From: Pseudomonas sp. MWU16-30317 | GTDB lineage: Bacteria > Pseudomonadota > Gammaproteobacteria > Pseudomonadales > Pseudomonadaceae | Length of the DNA: 64,000 nt | Direction of reading: 5' to 3' | Assembly (NCBI RefSeq): GCF_020515695.1 | Contig: NZ_JAIWJA010000001.1 | Location: forward strand, 992,001 to 1,056,000 | Shown: positions 9,243-18,958 of the stretch, one piece after another | How the letters are laid out: each line of letters starts with the position of its first letter | How positions within the stretch are numbered: the stretch's first letter is position 1 | Notes under the pieces: generated by a model | Database searches by the model: none | Told to the model about the DNA's origin: nothing | What the model saw: the letters and a program-made list of their open reading frames with translations, nothing else | Program-made: the position numbers and the translations under genes

Positions 9243-11690
9243 ATGGAAACGCCTGCCATGCGCTTCAGCTCTACCCCTCGACCTGCTCCGAATGTTCCGC
9301 TGTCCGCGCTCACCGCGTCCTTGCTGCTGAGCGCCTTTACGCCACTGGCCGACGCCGCCACCGACGATGCCCAACTCGGCACTGTCACGGTGATTTCCAC
9401 TGGCGTGCGCGGGCAGCAAAGGACCGTCGCCGACAGCCCTGCCCCCATCGATATCATCAACAGCGACCAGTTGCTCAAGACCGGCCGCGCCGAGTTGTCC
9501 GAGGCGATTTCCAAGCTGCTGCCCTCGTTCAACTTCGGTACCAATATCGCGGGGTACAACTCCGTGACCCGGCCCCTCAGCAACCGCAGCCTGGGCCCGG
9601 CCTACACGCTAGTGCTGGTCAACGGCAAACGCCGCCACAACGGCGCCGTGGGCCAGCGCGGCAGTATCGATAACAGTGGCGCCAATGCCGTGGATATCGA
9701 CCTGATCCCGGTGAGCGCGGTGGACCACATCGAAGTGCTCAAGGACAGCGCCGCGGCCCAATACGGCTCCGACGCGGTGGCCGGAGTGATCAACGTCATC
9801 CTCAAGTCCAGCGATGCCGGTGGTCATGTGGAAACCAGCTACGGCAAGCTGTACTCAGGCCAGGGCCAAACCACCAAGTACGCCGGCGACGAGGGCTTCA
9901 AACTGGGTGAGAGCGGCTTTTTGCATCTGTCTGCCGATGCCCGCCATCGCGGCGATGCGTCCTGGAACGACAAGGCCGACAGCAGCGTCAAGGCCTTCAA
10001 CGACCCCGTCAAGCAAGCTGCCTGGGACCGCGTAGCGATCAAGAACGGCGACCCCGACCTCAAGGCCTTCAACCTGGCCTACAACGCCGAGCTGCCGCTG
10101 GACGACCTGACTCTCTATTCCTACTCCACCTACGGCGAGCGCAAAGCCGAGGCGGCCAACTATTTCCGCCTGCCCACAGGAACCGCGTCGGTACCGGAGG
10201 TATTCCCGGATGGTTACTATCCGCTCAACAACATCATGGATCGCGACTATCAATTCCTCTTCGGCGGCAAGGGGCAACTGGCCGACTGGAACTGGGACCT
10301 GAGCACCACCTATGGTCGCAATAACGTCCACCACTCCAGCGACCTCAACATCAACCCGTCGCTGGGTACGGCGTCGCCTACCAAGTTCGACAACCTGGCA
10401 ACGTTTCGTTTCGAGCAGTGGGTCAACAACCTCGACTTCACCCGCCATTACGACAGCCTGTTCAGCCTGACGCCGCCGGTCCAGGTGTCCGCTGGCCTGG
10501 AGCATCGCTGGGAACGGTTCAGTACCTTTGCCGGCGAACCCGACGCCTACATCACCGGCACCTACCCTGCGGCCACCGGTGCCCAGGCCGCCGTGACCAT
10601 TCGCCCGGAGGACGAAGTCAGCTTGATCCGCAACAACTATGCAGGCTACCTGGACCTGGGGTTCGACCTGACCGATCGCTGGTTCGTCGACGTCGCCGGC
10701 CGCGTAGAGCACTACGACGACAATTCGGGCAATACCTTTGGCCTCAAGGTCAATTCGCGCTATGAACTGACCGACACCGTGGCCGTGAGGGGCACCGTCG
10801 GCACCGGGTTTCGCGCGCCGTCCCTGACTCAGATCGGCTACACCGTAGCCGACAACCGCGTGAACACCGACGTCAACGGCAACGTGGTCCCGGCCGTGAC
10901 TCGCCTGACACCCTCGGGCAGCAATCTGGCCAAGGCTCTGGGCGGTGATGACCTCAAGCCCGAGAAGTCGCGCAACCTGGGGCTGGGCCTCACCTGGCAA
11001 CCGGCGCCACGCACCAGCATCACTGCCGACTCGTACCTGATCGACATCGACAACCGCATCACCCTGACCAGCAACATCTACGACCGGGGCAATGGTGCCA
11101 TCAACAGCATCCTGCAATCCCAGGGTATCGCCAGCGGTACCTGGGTCAACTATTACACCAACGCCTACGACACCCGTACCGCCGGGCTGGATCTGGTCGC
11201 TGACCACACCACTTTGTTCGGCCCTTGGGGTGAAGTGCGCTGGACCTCGGCGCTGAACTGGAACCGCACCACCATTCAGGGCGTGCGCGGCACACCGGCT
11301 TCGCTGGCCGGTTCCGGAGTCACGTTGGTGGGCCGCGACCGCGAGGGCGACCTGACCGAAGCCTCGCCCAAGACCAAAATCATCCTGGGTGCCAACTGGA
11401 AGCTCGACGACTTGGCCGTCAACCTGCAGACCACCCGCTATGGCGCGGTCAAGACCCTGGCCGTCAACCCCAGCGGCGACCGTAGTTTCGGCGCCAAGTG
11501 GATCACCGATCTGGACATCAGCTACACCTTCTTCGACAAGCTGACCGCCAGCATCGGTGGCACTAACCTGTTCAACGTGCGGCCGGACAAAAACGCCGTG
11601 TACAGCAGCCTTGGGCTGGCGGCGTATGGCAACCCGCCGTTTTATCCGGGTGGTGGGTATTGGTACACCAAGTTGGCTTACGATTTTTGA
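9243..11690 (+). CDS. TonB-dependent outer-membrane receptor (second paralogue)
   Basis: Outer-membrane receptor of 815 aa, related to the receptor at 2657-5113: both share GTVTVIS/VVVTG, QRTVxxSPxPIDxxxxxQL, LVLVNGKRRH and DHIEVLKDSAAAQYGSDAVAGVINVILK. The signal peptide is the hydrophobic stretch ending in PLADAA near residue 38. The barrel terminates in an aromatic residue (WYTKLAYDF). Two in-frame ATGs, 9243 and 9258, are possible; neither has a strong ribosome site. It stands alone after the monooxygenase operon and likely feeds a related ligand. The ligand is unknown. Confidence 0.9.
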   Translation: METPAMRFSSTPRPAPNVPLSALTASLLLSAFTPLADAATDDAQLGTVTVISTGVRGQQRTVADSPAPIDIINSDQLLKTGRAELSEAISKLLPSFNFGTNIAGYNSVTRPLSNRSLGPAYTLVLVNGKRRHNGAVGQRGSIDNSGANAVDIDLIPVSAVDHIEVLKDSAAAQYGSDAVAGVINVILKSSDAGGHVETSYGKLYSGQGQTTKYAGDEGFKLGESGFLHLSADARHRGDASWNDKADSSVKAFNDPVKQAAWDRVAIKNGDPDLKAFNLAYNAELPLDDLTLYSYSTYGERKAEAANYFRLPTGTASVPEVFPDGYYPLNNIMDRDYQFLFGGKGQLADWNWDLSTTYGRNNVHHSSDLNINPSLGTASPTKFDNLATFRFEQWVNNLDFTRHYDSLFSLTPPVQVSAGLEHRWERFSTFAGEPDAYITGTYPAATGAQAAVTIRPEDEVSLIRNNYAGYLDLGFDLTDRWFVDVAGRVEHYDDNSGNTFGLKVNSRYELTDTVAVRGTVGTGFRAPSLTQIGYTVADNRVNTDVNGNVVPAVTRLTPSGSNLAKALGGDDLKPEKSRNLGLGLTWQPAPRTSITADSYLIDIDNRITLTSNIYDRGNGAINSILQSQGIASGTWVNYYTNAYDTRTAGLDLVADHTTLFGPWGEVRWTSALNWNRTTIQGVRGTPASLAGSGVTLVGRDREGDLTEASPKTKIILGANWKLDDLAVNLQTTRYGAVKTLAVNPSGDRSFGAKWITDLDISYTFFDKLTASIGGTNLFNVRPDKNAVYSSLGLAAYGNPPFYPGGGYWYTKLAYDF

Positions 11691-11850
11691 TGCCAGGGGC
11701 GTACCGCCACGGCGCGGCGCGCTTGATCGGCGCGGGTCCGGGCGCTCGCGCGCGGGCCCGCTCGGCGCCGCCTGCCCGCATAAGGATGCCGGTCAAGCAT
11801 TTCACCGCTACAATGCCCGCCTTGACCGTGACAGACCAGACTAAAAAAAC

Positions 11851-13851
11851 ATGTCCCTACCCAAACACCACCTGGAACTCCTCAGCCCGGCGCGCGACGT
11901 CGCCATTGCGCGGGAGGCCATCCTGCATGGCGCCGATGCCATTTACATCGGCGGCCCGAGCTTCGGCGCGCGCCACAACGCCTGCAACGAGCTGAGCGAT
12001 ATCGCCGAGCTGGTTGAATTCGCCCATCTCTACCACGCGCGCGTATTCACCACTCTCAACACCATCCTCCATGACAACGAGCTGGAACCGGCACGCAAGC
12101 TGATCCACCAGCTCCACGACGCCGGCGTCGATGCGCTGATCGTGCAGGATCTGGGGGTGATGGAGCTGGACATCCCACCCATCGAGTTGCACGCGAGCAC
12201 CCAGACCGACATCCGCACCCTGGCGCGCGCGAAGTTTCTCGACCAGGCCGGGTTTTCCCAACTGGTATTGGCCCGCGAGCTGAACCTGCAGGAAATCCGT
12301 GCCATCAGCGAAGAAACCGATGCCGCCATCGAGTTTTTCATCCACGGCGCGCTGTGCGTGGCGTTTTCCGGGCAGTGCAACATCTCCCACGCCCACAACG
12401 GCCGCAGCGCCAACCGCGGCGATTGCTCCCAGGCCTGCCGCCTGCCCTACACGCTCAAGGATGATCAGGGCCGCGTGGTGGCCTTCGAGAAACACCTGTT
12501 GTCGATGAAAGACAACAACCAGAGCGCCAACCTGCGCGCTTTGGTCGAGGCCGGCGTGCGCTCGTTCAAGATCGAAGGCCGCTACAAGGACATGGGCTAC
12601 GTGAAAAACATCACGGCCTATTACCGTCAGCGCCTGGACGACATCCTCGAAGACCGCCCTGATCTGGCCCGTGCTTCCAGCGGCCGTACCGTGCACTTTT
12701 TCGTGCCCGATCCGGAGAAGACCTTCCACCGCGGCAGCACCGACTATTTCGTCAGCGATCGCAAGATCGACATCGGCGCCTTCGACACCCCGACCTTCAC
12801 CGGCGTGCCGGTGGGCGTGGTCGAGAAAGTCGGCAAGCGCGACCTGATCGTCAACACCTTCGAGCCGCTGTCCAACGGCGATGGCCTCAACGTGATGGTC
12901 AAGCGTGACGTGGTGGGTTTTCGCGCCAATATCGCCGAGCCCAAGGGCGAGTTCGAAGAGGACGGGCAAAAACGCTATCGCTACCGCGTCGAGCCCAACG
13001 AGATGCCCAAGGGCCTGAACCTCAAGCCCAACCATCCCCTGAGCCGCAACCTCGACCATAACTGGCAACACGCCTTGCTCAAGACTTCGGCCGAGCGCCG
13101 TATCGGCATCGCCTGGGTCGCGCGCTTGACCGAAACCCGTCTGGAACTGACCGCCACCAGCGAAGAAGGCGCCAGCGCCAGTGTCGCCCTGGACGGCCCT
13201 TTCGGGCTGGCCAACAAGCCGGAACAGGCACTCGAGCAACTGCACGATCTGCTCGGCCAGTTGGGCACCACCCAGTATCACGCCACCGACATCAAGCTCG
13301 ATGCACCACAGGCCTATTTCATCCCCAACTCGCAGCTCAAGGCCCTGCGCCGCGAAGTCATCGAGGCGCTGACTGCGGCACGCGTCGCCATTCACCCGCG
13401 GGGTGGGCGCAAGGCCGAGACCACACCGCCACCGGTGTATCCGGAATCGCACTTGTCGTTCCTGGCCAACGTTTACAACCAGAAGGCGCGAGACTTCTAT
13501 CATCGCCACGGGGTCAAGCTGATCGATGCTGCCTACGAGGCGCATGAGGAGACCGGCGAGGTGCCGGTGATGATCACCAAGCACTGCCTGCGGTTCTCGT
13601 TCAACTTGTGCCCCAAACAGGCCAAGGGCGTGACCGGGGTGCGCACCAAGGTCGCGCCGATGCAGTTGATCCACGGCGACGAAGTGCTGACCTTGAAGTT
13701 CGACTGCAAGCCGTGCGAGATGCATGTGATCGGCAAGATGAAGGGGCACATTCTGGACTTGCCACTGCCGGGCAGTGGTGGCGTCAAGCAGATCGTCGGG
13801 CATATCAGCCCTGAAGACCTGCTCAAGACCATTCCTCGCGCCGCGCACTGA
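11851..13851 (+). CDS. rlhA: 23S rRNA 5-hydroxycytidine synthase RlhA (U32 peptidase family)
   Basis: RlhA (formerly YdcP) of the U32 family, which hydroxylates C2501 of 23S rRNA. It is 666 aa, close to the E. coli length, and remembered E. coli sequence matches over the whole length: HLELLSPARDVAIAREAIL, ADAIYIGGPSFGARHNA, GRSANRGDCSQACRLPYTLK, GVRSFKIEGRYKDM, and a C-terminal NLCPKQAKGV...FDCKPCEMHVIGK. The cysteines in GQCN, GDCSQACR, LCPK and CKPC are the probable metal or cofactor ligands of the family. The short U32 tRNA hydroxylase TrhP lacks this long C-terminus. It stands as a single gene. Confidence 0.93.
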   Translation: MSLPKHHLELLSPARDVAIAREAILHGADAIYIGGPSFGARHNACNELSDIAELVEFAHLYHARVFTTLNTILHDNELEPARKLIHQLHDAGVDALIVQDLGVMELDIPPIELHASTQTDIRTLARAKFLDQAGFSQLVLARELNLQEIRAISEETDAAIEFFIHGALCVAFSGQCNISHAHNGRSANRGDCSQACRLPYTLKDDQGRVVAFEKHLLSMKDNNQSANLRALVEAGVRSFKIEGRYKDMGYVKNITAYYRQRLDDILEDRPDLARASSGRTVHFFVPDPEKTFHRGSTDYFVSDRKIDIGAFDTPTFTGVPVGVVEKVGKRDLIVNTFEPLSNGDGLNVMVKRDVVGFRANIAEPKGEFEEDGQKRYRYRVEPNEMPKGLNLKPNHPLSRNLDHNWQHALLKTSAERRIGIAWVARLTETRLELTATSEEGASASVALDGPFGLANKPEQALEQLHDLLGQLGTTQYHATDIKLDAPQAYFIPNSQLKALRREVIEALTAARVAIHPRGGRKAETTPPPVYPESHLSFLANVYNQKARDFYHRHGVKLIDAAYEAHEETGEVPVMITKHCLRFSFNLCPKQAKGVTGVRTKVAPMQLIHGDEVLTLKFDCKPCEMHVIGKMKGHILDLPLPGSGGVKQIVGHISPEDLLKTIPRAAH

Positions 13852-13866
13852 TCGCCTGTGCCGCGC

Positions 13867-13940
13867 TGTGGGATCGGGCTATTGCCGCGAAGCTGTTGGT
13901 GCCAAAGCTTCGCCGCCTGACGCGCAAGCTCGCTCCCACG
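13867..13940. repeat. REP-like palindromic element
   Basis: The outer arms TGTGGGATCGGGCT and AGCTCGCTCCCACG pair imperfectly and enclose an inner inverted pair CGAAGCT/AGCTTCG. The GTGGGAGCG..GCTTGC/CGCGAA wording is typical of Pseudomonas repetitive extragenic palindromes. It lies between rlhA and a gene remnant and may end transcription from both sides. Confidence 0.6.
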
Positions 13941-13959
13941 GTGAGGGTGGTGCAGGTGT

Positions 13960-14211
13960 CTAGCCGAGCACCACGTGCGGCACGAAGCGGCTGCTGTCTT
14001 TGGTAATCAGGCTGTCGTCCTCGCGAATGCCGATCCCTGATGCCACATCCCCCACCACCCAGGATCCGATCAAGGTGTAGCTGTCGCCGAATTTCGGCAG
14101 GGGTGCCAGTGCCTGCAGGATATAGGGTGCATCGGTGTAGGGCCCGTCCTCGGTGAGCAATCGCCCATCAGCGGTACGCAGTTCGATACCAAGCTGTTGA
14201 AGGCGGCAAAC
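13960..14211 (-). pseudogene. C-terminal remnant of a glutathionylspermidine synthase-like gene
   Basis: About 84 codons, closed upstream by a TGA at 14212-14214, read as the end of a YgiC/YjfC-type glutathionylspermidine synthase (ATP-grasp, normally about 380 aa). The conserved tail is obvious: [18 protein letters not shown], then [21 protein letters not shown]. There is no ATG start, no ribosome site, and the bases upstream belong to the promoter region of the next gene, so the N-terminal 75-80% is missing. The local reading frame is still clean, so the loss may be fairly recent. It is almost certainly not functional. Confidence 0.8.
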
Positions 14212-14325
14212 TCAGCCAATATCCTGAATAACGTAATAGCAAAATGATATTTAACGAATCGTTCTTACAACCATATGATCTTTGAATCTTAGCTTTGCAT
14301 CTAAACTCCGACGTCGAGAAACCTC

Positions 14326-15297
14326 ATGCCTTCACTGATCAGACGCGCTATGACACCCCGCTCCACCACCCTGGCGGGGCTGTTCATGGCAGTCGCCTGG
14401 GCACTCGCCACACCTGCCCAGGCCGCCGAAACCATTCGCATCGGTTATCAGAAGTCATCGACGCTGATCACCCTGCTGAAAAGCCAGGGCACCCTGGAGC
14501 AGGCGCTCAAGGACAAGGGTATCGACGTCAGCTGGCATGAATTCCCCAGCGGTCTGCCGCTGCTGGAGGCGCTGAACATCGGTAACGTCGACATCAGCGC
14601 GGACGTCGCCGATACGGTCCCGATCTTTGCCCAGGCCGCCCAGGCCAAGCTCACTTACTTCGCCGAAGAAGCGCCCTCGCCCGCCGCCCAGGCCATCGTC
14701 GTGCGCAATGACTCGCCGATTCACCAATTGGCCGACCTGAAGGGCAAGAAGATTGCCGTGACCAAGGCCGCCGGCACTCATTACTTGTTGATCGCCGCGC
14801 TGGCCAAGGCCGGCCTGAAATTCGCCGATATCGACCCCGCCTACCTGTCTCCGGCCGATGGCCGCGCGGCATTCGAAAACAACAAGGTCGACGCTTGGGT
14901 GACCTGGGAACCCTTCCTTACCAGCGTCCAGCGCCAGCTGCCGACCCGTGTACTGGCCGACGGCACTGGCCTTGCCAACTATAAGCGCTATTACCTGACC
15001 AGCACGCCGTACGCACAGGCCAACCCGCAAGTGCTCAAGCTGGTCTACGAGCAATTGCAACAGGCCGGCCAATGGATCAAGGCCCATCCGCAAGACGCCG
15101 CCAAGGTGCTGGGCCCGCTGTGGGGCAACCTCGACGCGCCCACCGTAGAGGCGGCCAACGCCCATCGCAGCTATCAGGTCGAGCCGGTCCAGGCTGACCA
15201 ATTGGGCGAACAGCAGAAAATAGCCGATGCGTTCCTTGCTGCCAAACTGCTGCCCAAGGCGGTTGACGCCCATGACGTGCAGATCTGGAAACCCTGA
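14326..15297 (+). CDS. SsuA-like aliphatic sulfonate/taurine-type ABC substrate-binding protein
   Basis: Periplasmic binding protein of the NMT1/SsuA superfamily, 323 aa. A signal peptide runs to about residue 34 (…LATPAQAAE). The mature start TIRIGYQKSSTLITLLKSQG and motifs such as WHEFPSGLPLLEALNIGNVDIS, AIVVRNDSPI, LKGKKIAVTKAAGTHYLL and VDAWVTWEPF are standard for SsuA. A second start at residue 9 (14350) is possible. No permease or ATPase gene adjoins it, so it would have to use a transporter encoded elsewhere. Sulfonate is the family expectation; the actual ligand is not shown. Confidence 0.85.
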   Translation: MPSLIRRAMTPRSTTLAGLFMAVAWALATPAQAAETIRIGYQKSSTLITLLKSQGTLEQALKDKGIDVSWHEFPSGLPLLEALNIGNVDISADVADTVPIFAQAAQAKLTYFAEEAPSPAAQAIVVRNDSPIHQLADLKGKKIAVTKAAGTHYLLIAALAKAGLKFADIDPAYLSPADGRAAFENNKVDAWVTWEPFLTSVQRQLPTRVLADGTGLANYKRYYLTSTPYAQANPQVLKLVYEQLQQAGQWIKAHPQDAAKVLGPLWGNLDAPTVEAANAHRSYQVEPVQADQLGEQQKIADAFLAAKLLPKAVDAHDVQIWKP

Positions 15298-15464
15298 TAG
15301 CCGCGGCGCTCGAGGGAACGCCGACGCCTGCAGTTGAGAATTCAGCAATGCTAATGGCACTATGACATCAATGCATTTATTCAATTAGCCGAGCACTTCT
15401 TGCGCGGCCTAAGCTCGGCGTGCCACCGGTCAGCAGTCCGGAGGACACGTACCGGAGCTTCCCG

Positions 15465-17090
15465 ATGAATCTACGAAACTTGAATATCGCCCCCAGAGCC
15501 GCACTCTGTTTCGGCTTGATCACCTTACTGGTGATCGCCTTGGGGGGATTCTCATATGTGCAGCTAGGGAAGCTGCGCGCGACTGAGCAGGATATCGAAA
15601 CCAACTGGATGGCCAGCGTCCAGACCACCGACGACATCCAGATCGCCATGCTCAACGCGCGTCTCGAAAGCTTGCGGCTGCTGGCGTCCAACGACGCCGA
15701 AGGGCGTGCCAAGGCAGTTCATCAAATCGAGCAGGCCCGCCAGGCGCTGCTCGAACGCACTGAGTTTTACCGCAAGAACCTCATCTCCGACGAACAGGAA
15801 CGCGCGCTCTTTGAGTCTTCTGCGCAATTGATGAGCCGGTTTCTGGATGGCGTCCAACAGATCGTCGATCTGGATGTCGACCAGCATGACCAGGCGATCG
15901 CCTTCGCCAACAGCGAGCAACGCGATCGCGCCGCCGCCTACCAGGCCAAGTTGAGCGAGTTGCGCACGCACAACACCCAGGGCGCCGCCGCCTCCGGCGT
16001 GACTGCCGCTGACGTCTACGGGCACAGCACGACCATCGTCGGTATCGTCGTAGCGATCGCCCTGGCACTCACGGTTCTGCTGGCCATTGTGCTGACGCGC
16101 AGCATCGTGCGACCGATGAATTCGTCCCTGAAGATGGCCGAAGAAATCGCCACCGGCGACCTGCGCATGATCCTTGAGGTGACTGGCAGCGATGAAGCCG
16201 CGCGCCTGATGACTGCCTTGAACACCATGCAGGAAACACTGCGCAACACCATCGGCGGAATCTCCGACGCTTCGGCCCAGCTCAGTTCGGCAGCCGTGGA
16301 GATGAGCTCGATTACCGAGAGCGCCAGCCGTACGCTGCAGCAACAGAACAGCGAAATCGAGCAGGCCGCCACGGCCGTGAACCAGATGAGTACCGCCGTC
16401 GAGGAAGTCGCGCGCAACGCGACACACACCTCCCAGGCCACCAAGGACTCCAACAGCGCCGCGGCGTCGGGCAATCAGAAGGTCGGCGAGACTCTCAAGG
16501 CGATGCGCAGCCTGACCGAGCGGGTGGCGCTGACCTCCGAACAGGTTCAGGGGCTGGCCGGCCAGGCTCAGGACATCAGCCATGTACTCGGCGTGATCCG
16601 CGCGATCGCCGAGCAGACCAACCTGCTGGCGCTCAACGCCGCCATTGAAGCCGCCCGCGCCGGCGACCAGGGCCGCGGCTTCGCGGTGGTGGCCGATGAA
16701 GTGCGGGCCCTGGCCCACCGCACGCAGACCTCGACCCAGGAAATCGAGCAGATGATTTCGGCCATCCAGACCGGCAGCTCGCAAGTCGTCGACTCGATGC
16801 TCGGGAGCACCCACGAAGTACAAAAAACCCAGATCGCGGCGGATGATGCCGGGCAATCGCTGCGATTGATCACCGATGCCGTGCAACTGATCGACGAGCG
16901 CAACCAGCAGATCGCCACGGCCGCTCAGGAACAGGCCTATGTCGCACGTGATGTCGATCGCGCCTTGGTGAGCATCCGCGACCTGGCTGTGCAAAGCAGT
17001 GAAGGCACCCGCCAGACCCTGCTGGCCAGCAATGAACTGACGCAACTGGCGGTCAACCTCAACCAGATGGTCGCGCGGTTCAGGACCTGA
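15465..17090 (+). CDS. Methyl-accepting chemotaxis protein
   Basis: Inner-membrane chemoreceptor, 541 aa from the chosen ATG, which has CGGAGC nine bases upstream; the longer frame from 15420 has no support. Layout: membrane segment near residues 13-33 ([19 protein letters not shown]), periplasmic helical bundle of about 150 residues, second membrane segment near 190-212 ([21 protein letters not shown]), HAMP, then the signalling domain. The hairpin tip is intact: [20 protein letters not shown] followed by [14 protein letters not shown]. The four-helix ligand domain resembles receptors for organic acids, but the ligand is not known. There is no C-terminal CheR-binding pentapeptide. Confidence 0.92.
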   Translation: MNLRNLNIAPRAALCFGLITLLVIALGGFSYVQLGKLRATEQDIETNWMASVQTTDDIQIAMLNARLESLRLLASNDAEGRAKAVHQIEQARQALLERTEFYRKNLISDEQERALFESSAQLMSRFLDGVQQIVDLDVDQHDQAIAFANSEQRDRAAAYQAKLSELRTHNTQGAAASGVTAADVYGHSTTIVGIVVAIALALTVLLAIVLTRSIVRPMNSSLKMAEEIATGDLRMILEVTGSDEAARLMTALNTMQETLRNTIGGISDASAQLSSAAVEMSSITESASRTLQQQNSEIEQAATAVNQMSTAVEEVARNATHTSQATKDSNSAAASGNQKVGETLKAMRSLTERVALTSEQVQGLAGQAQDISHVLGVIRAIAEQTNLLALNAAIEAARAGDQGRGFAVVADEVRALAHRTQTSTQEIEQMISAIQTGSSQVVDSMLGSTHEVQKTQIAADDAGQSLRLITDAVQLIDERNQQIATAAQEQAYVARDVDRALVSIRDLAVQSSEGTRQTLLASNELTQLAVNLNQMVARFRT

Positions 17091-17176
17091 GATTCAGGGC
17101 AGTGGTTCTGCGTGTCGGCTGAGCCCTGCGGGTAATCCGCCGGGCCAGGCCCGATCGCCGGGGCGGCGCTGCAGGC

Positions 17177-17842
17177 TCAACCGCTGTTAGGGTGCGTGGC
17201 CTTGAGGGCGTAATAGGTGACCTTGCCGCCTTCGCTGGCATAGCCGGTGTTATCCAGCGTGTAGTTGCCCGCCTTGAAGTAGAACTGATACGGCTTCCAG
17301 TTGCCGTTGAGTTTGGTCTTCACGCCTTGGCCGTTGATCATCATGATCACCTCGCCTTCCTTGTTGACCCGCATCGAATAGTTGAAGGCCTGGCCCAACG
17401 GCATGTTGGTCCGGGTGTAGACGATCGGGCTCTTGGCGTCGCCGGGCTTGGTGCGGTAGGTGATGTCGACGTTGCCGCTGCCGTTTTCCCAACGGTACTG
17501 GATCTTGACCAGCGGGGATGGCGAGTTGATCGCATGAATCTGCGCCACCACCACCTTGCCTTCGGACGGCACCTGGTTGACCGCGACCTTGCCTTTGAGA
17601 GTGTTGCTGCCACTGTTGTAGCGCCAGCTCAGCGGGCTGCCGGCTTGGTCGGTTTCACGTAATTCGCTGCGGGGGAAGTGGCTGCTGCCAAAGTGCGCGC
17701 CGGTAACCGGGGCCCAGAATATCAGGGTGCTGCCGGAGCGTTTGAAGTAGGTGTCGGTCCAGGTCTGCAAGCGGGCGGTGGCGACGGTCAGTGCGGGTGA
17801 CCCTTGGGGAATGGTGAGATTCCAAGTGGAGAGATCGATCAT
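17177..17842 (-). CDS. Polysaccharide lyase family 7 (alginate lyase)
   Basis: Alginate lyase with a jelly-roll fold, cleaving uronic-acid chains by beta-elimination, 221 aa. The three family signatures are present: RSELRE near residue 59, QIHA near 101 and YFKAGNY near 190, which supply the catalytic Arg, Gln/His and Tyr. Length and motifs fit the small PL7 enzymes such as P. aeruginosa PA1167. No signal peptide is visible (start MIDLSTWNLTIPQ), so the enzyme may be cytoplasmic or leave by another route. It is a single gene, pointing away from the qorB locus. Confidence 0.88.
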   Translation of the reverse strand: MIDLSTWNLTIPQGSPALTVATARLQTWTDTYFKRSGSTLIFWAPVTGAHFGSSHFPRSELRETDQAGSPLSWRYNSGSNTLKGKVAVNQVPSEGKVVVAQIHAINSPSPLVKIQYRWENGSGNVDITYRTKPGDAKSPIVYTRTNMPLGQAFNYSMRVNKEGEVIMMINGQGVKTKLNGNWKPYQFYFKAGNYTLDNTGYASEGGKVTYYALKATHPNSG

Positions 17843-18052
17843 GGGGTGGATAGGCTCCGGCGATTCACAATGACGTGAGGTAACCCGTCATACGGGCAGA
17901 GGCCGTAAAGTATCCCGTTTGAAATAATGCACTTGGGCCACCATTGGGCAAAGTTCCGCGAATTTAGTCGAAAAATTGACGAACGGTCCTTATTAACGGC
18001 AAGTCACACCTGTATCGAGGGGGCTTGCCCCTCGCTACAGTGATGTTGTCGT
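17843..18052. other. Intergenic region between alginate lyase and qorB
   Basis: About 210 bases without a gene. It must hold the leftward alginate lyase promoter and the 3' end of qorB transcription, including the REP-like hairpin at 18010-18040. No clear promoter was identified. Confidence 0.4.
18010..18040 (-). terminator. REP-like hairpin downstream of qorB
   Basis: CTGTATCGAGGGG and CCCCTCGCTACAG pair at 12 of 13 positions around a five-base loop GCTTG, twelve bases after the qorB stop. The GCGAGGGGCAAGCCCC wording is also found in the ptxS-kguE hairpin, so this may be a repetitive palindrome used as a terminator. Confidence 0.65.
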
Positions 18053-18907
18053 CTACTTTGCCAGTGCTTGCTGCAGCGACACGGCAACCGGCGTGGTCGG
18101 ACGCCCGATCAGTGCACTGAGCTGCTTTTCGTCATCGAACAGCGCGCCCTTTGCAGCGGCGGCATCCGAATCGGCCAGCAGCTCGGCCACGGGCTCGGGC
18201 AGGCCGGCGTCGACCAGGACTCTCTCGTACTCGGCCTGCGGCAGATTCCGGTAAGCCACCTCGGTACCCGACTGCTGGGCAATCAGCGCGGCCAGCTGGC
18301 TGAGGGTGTAGCTGTCGTCCCCTGCCAGCTCGTACACCTTTCCGACATGCTCACTGCCCGTCAGCACCACCGCAGCGGCCGCGGCATAATCGGCGCGGCT
18401 GGCGGAAGAAATCCGACCCTCCCCAGCGCTGCCCAGCAAGGTGTTATGGGCCAGCGCGCTAGCGACCCCCGCCAGATAATTCTCGCTGTACCAGCCGTTA
18501 CGCAGCAGTACGTAGGGCACACCGCTGGCCTGCAACGCCTGCTCGGTCTGCCGGTGTTCTTCGGCCAGGCCCAGGGCGGAGGAATCGGCATGCAGCACGC
18601 TGGTATACGCCACCAACTTGACCCCCGCAGCCCTGGCCGCATCGATCACCGCCCGATGCTGATTGGCACGTTGGCCCAGCTCGTTGGAGGAGATCAACAG
18701 CAGCTTTTCGACTCCAGCCAACGCCGCGCCCAAAGTACCCGGCTGGTTGTAATCGGCGTGGCGGACGTCCACACCCAGTTCAGCGATGTCTTCAGCCTTT
18801 TGCGGATCACGCACCAAGGCGACTACCTGCGCGGCGGGTACGCGCTCAAGCAGTGCGGTGATGACCAGGCGGCCGAGTTGGCCAGTAGCGCCAGTAATTG
18901 CGATCAT
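18053..18907 (-). CDS. qorB: NAD(P)-dependent quinone oxidoreductase QorB
   Basis: NmrA-like atypical SDR, quinone reductase 2 (YtfG/QorB), 284 aa. Dinucleotide motif GATGQLG at residues 6-12. Remembered E. coli QorB matches closely along the chain: VRHADYNQPGTLGAALAGVEKLLLIS, QHRAVIDAARAAGVKLVAYTS, VLLRNGWYSENYLAG and GKVYELAGDDSYTLSQLAA. The start was set at ATG 18907 (MIAITGATG), where the family begins; the longer frame to 18943 adds twelve unrelated residues. It is divergent from an HxlR regulator with an inverted repeat between them. The likely role is protection from quinones or electrophiles. Confidence 0.9.
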   Translation of the reverse strand: MIAITGATGQLGRLVITALLERVPAAQVVALVRDPQKAEDIAELGVDVRHADYNQPGTLGAALAGVEKLLLISSNELGQRANQHRAVIDAARAAGVKLVAYTSVLHADSSALGLAEEHRQTEQALQASGVPYVLLRNGWYSENYLAGVASALAHNTLLGSAGEGRISSASRADYAAAAAVVLTGSEHVGKVYELAGDDSYTLSQLAALIAQQSGTEVAYRNLPQAEYERVLVDAGLPEPVAELLADSDAAAAKGALFDDEKQLSALIGRPTTPVAVSLQQALAK

Positions 18908-18958
18908 GGGATAAACCTTGCGAGAAATGAGAAGAGTCGTCACCCTACCGCTCTAGCT

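Noticed and set aside
11857..13848. 663-codon antisense frame over rlhA
   Set aside because: Mirror of a well-conserved gene; no start signal, no domain, low-complexity composition.
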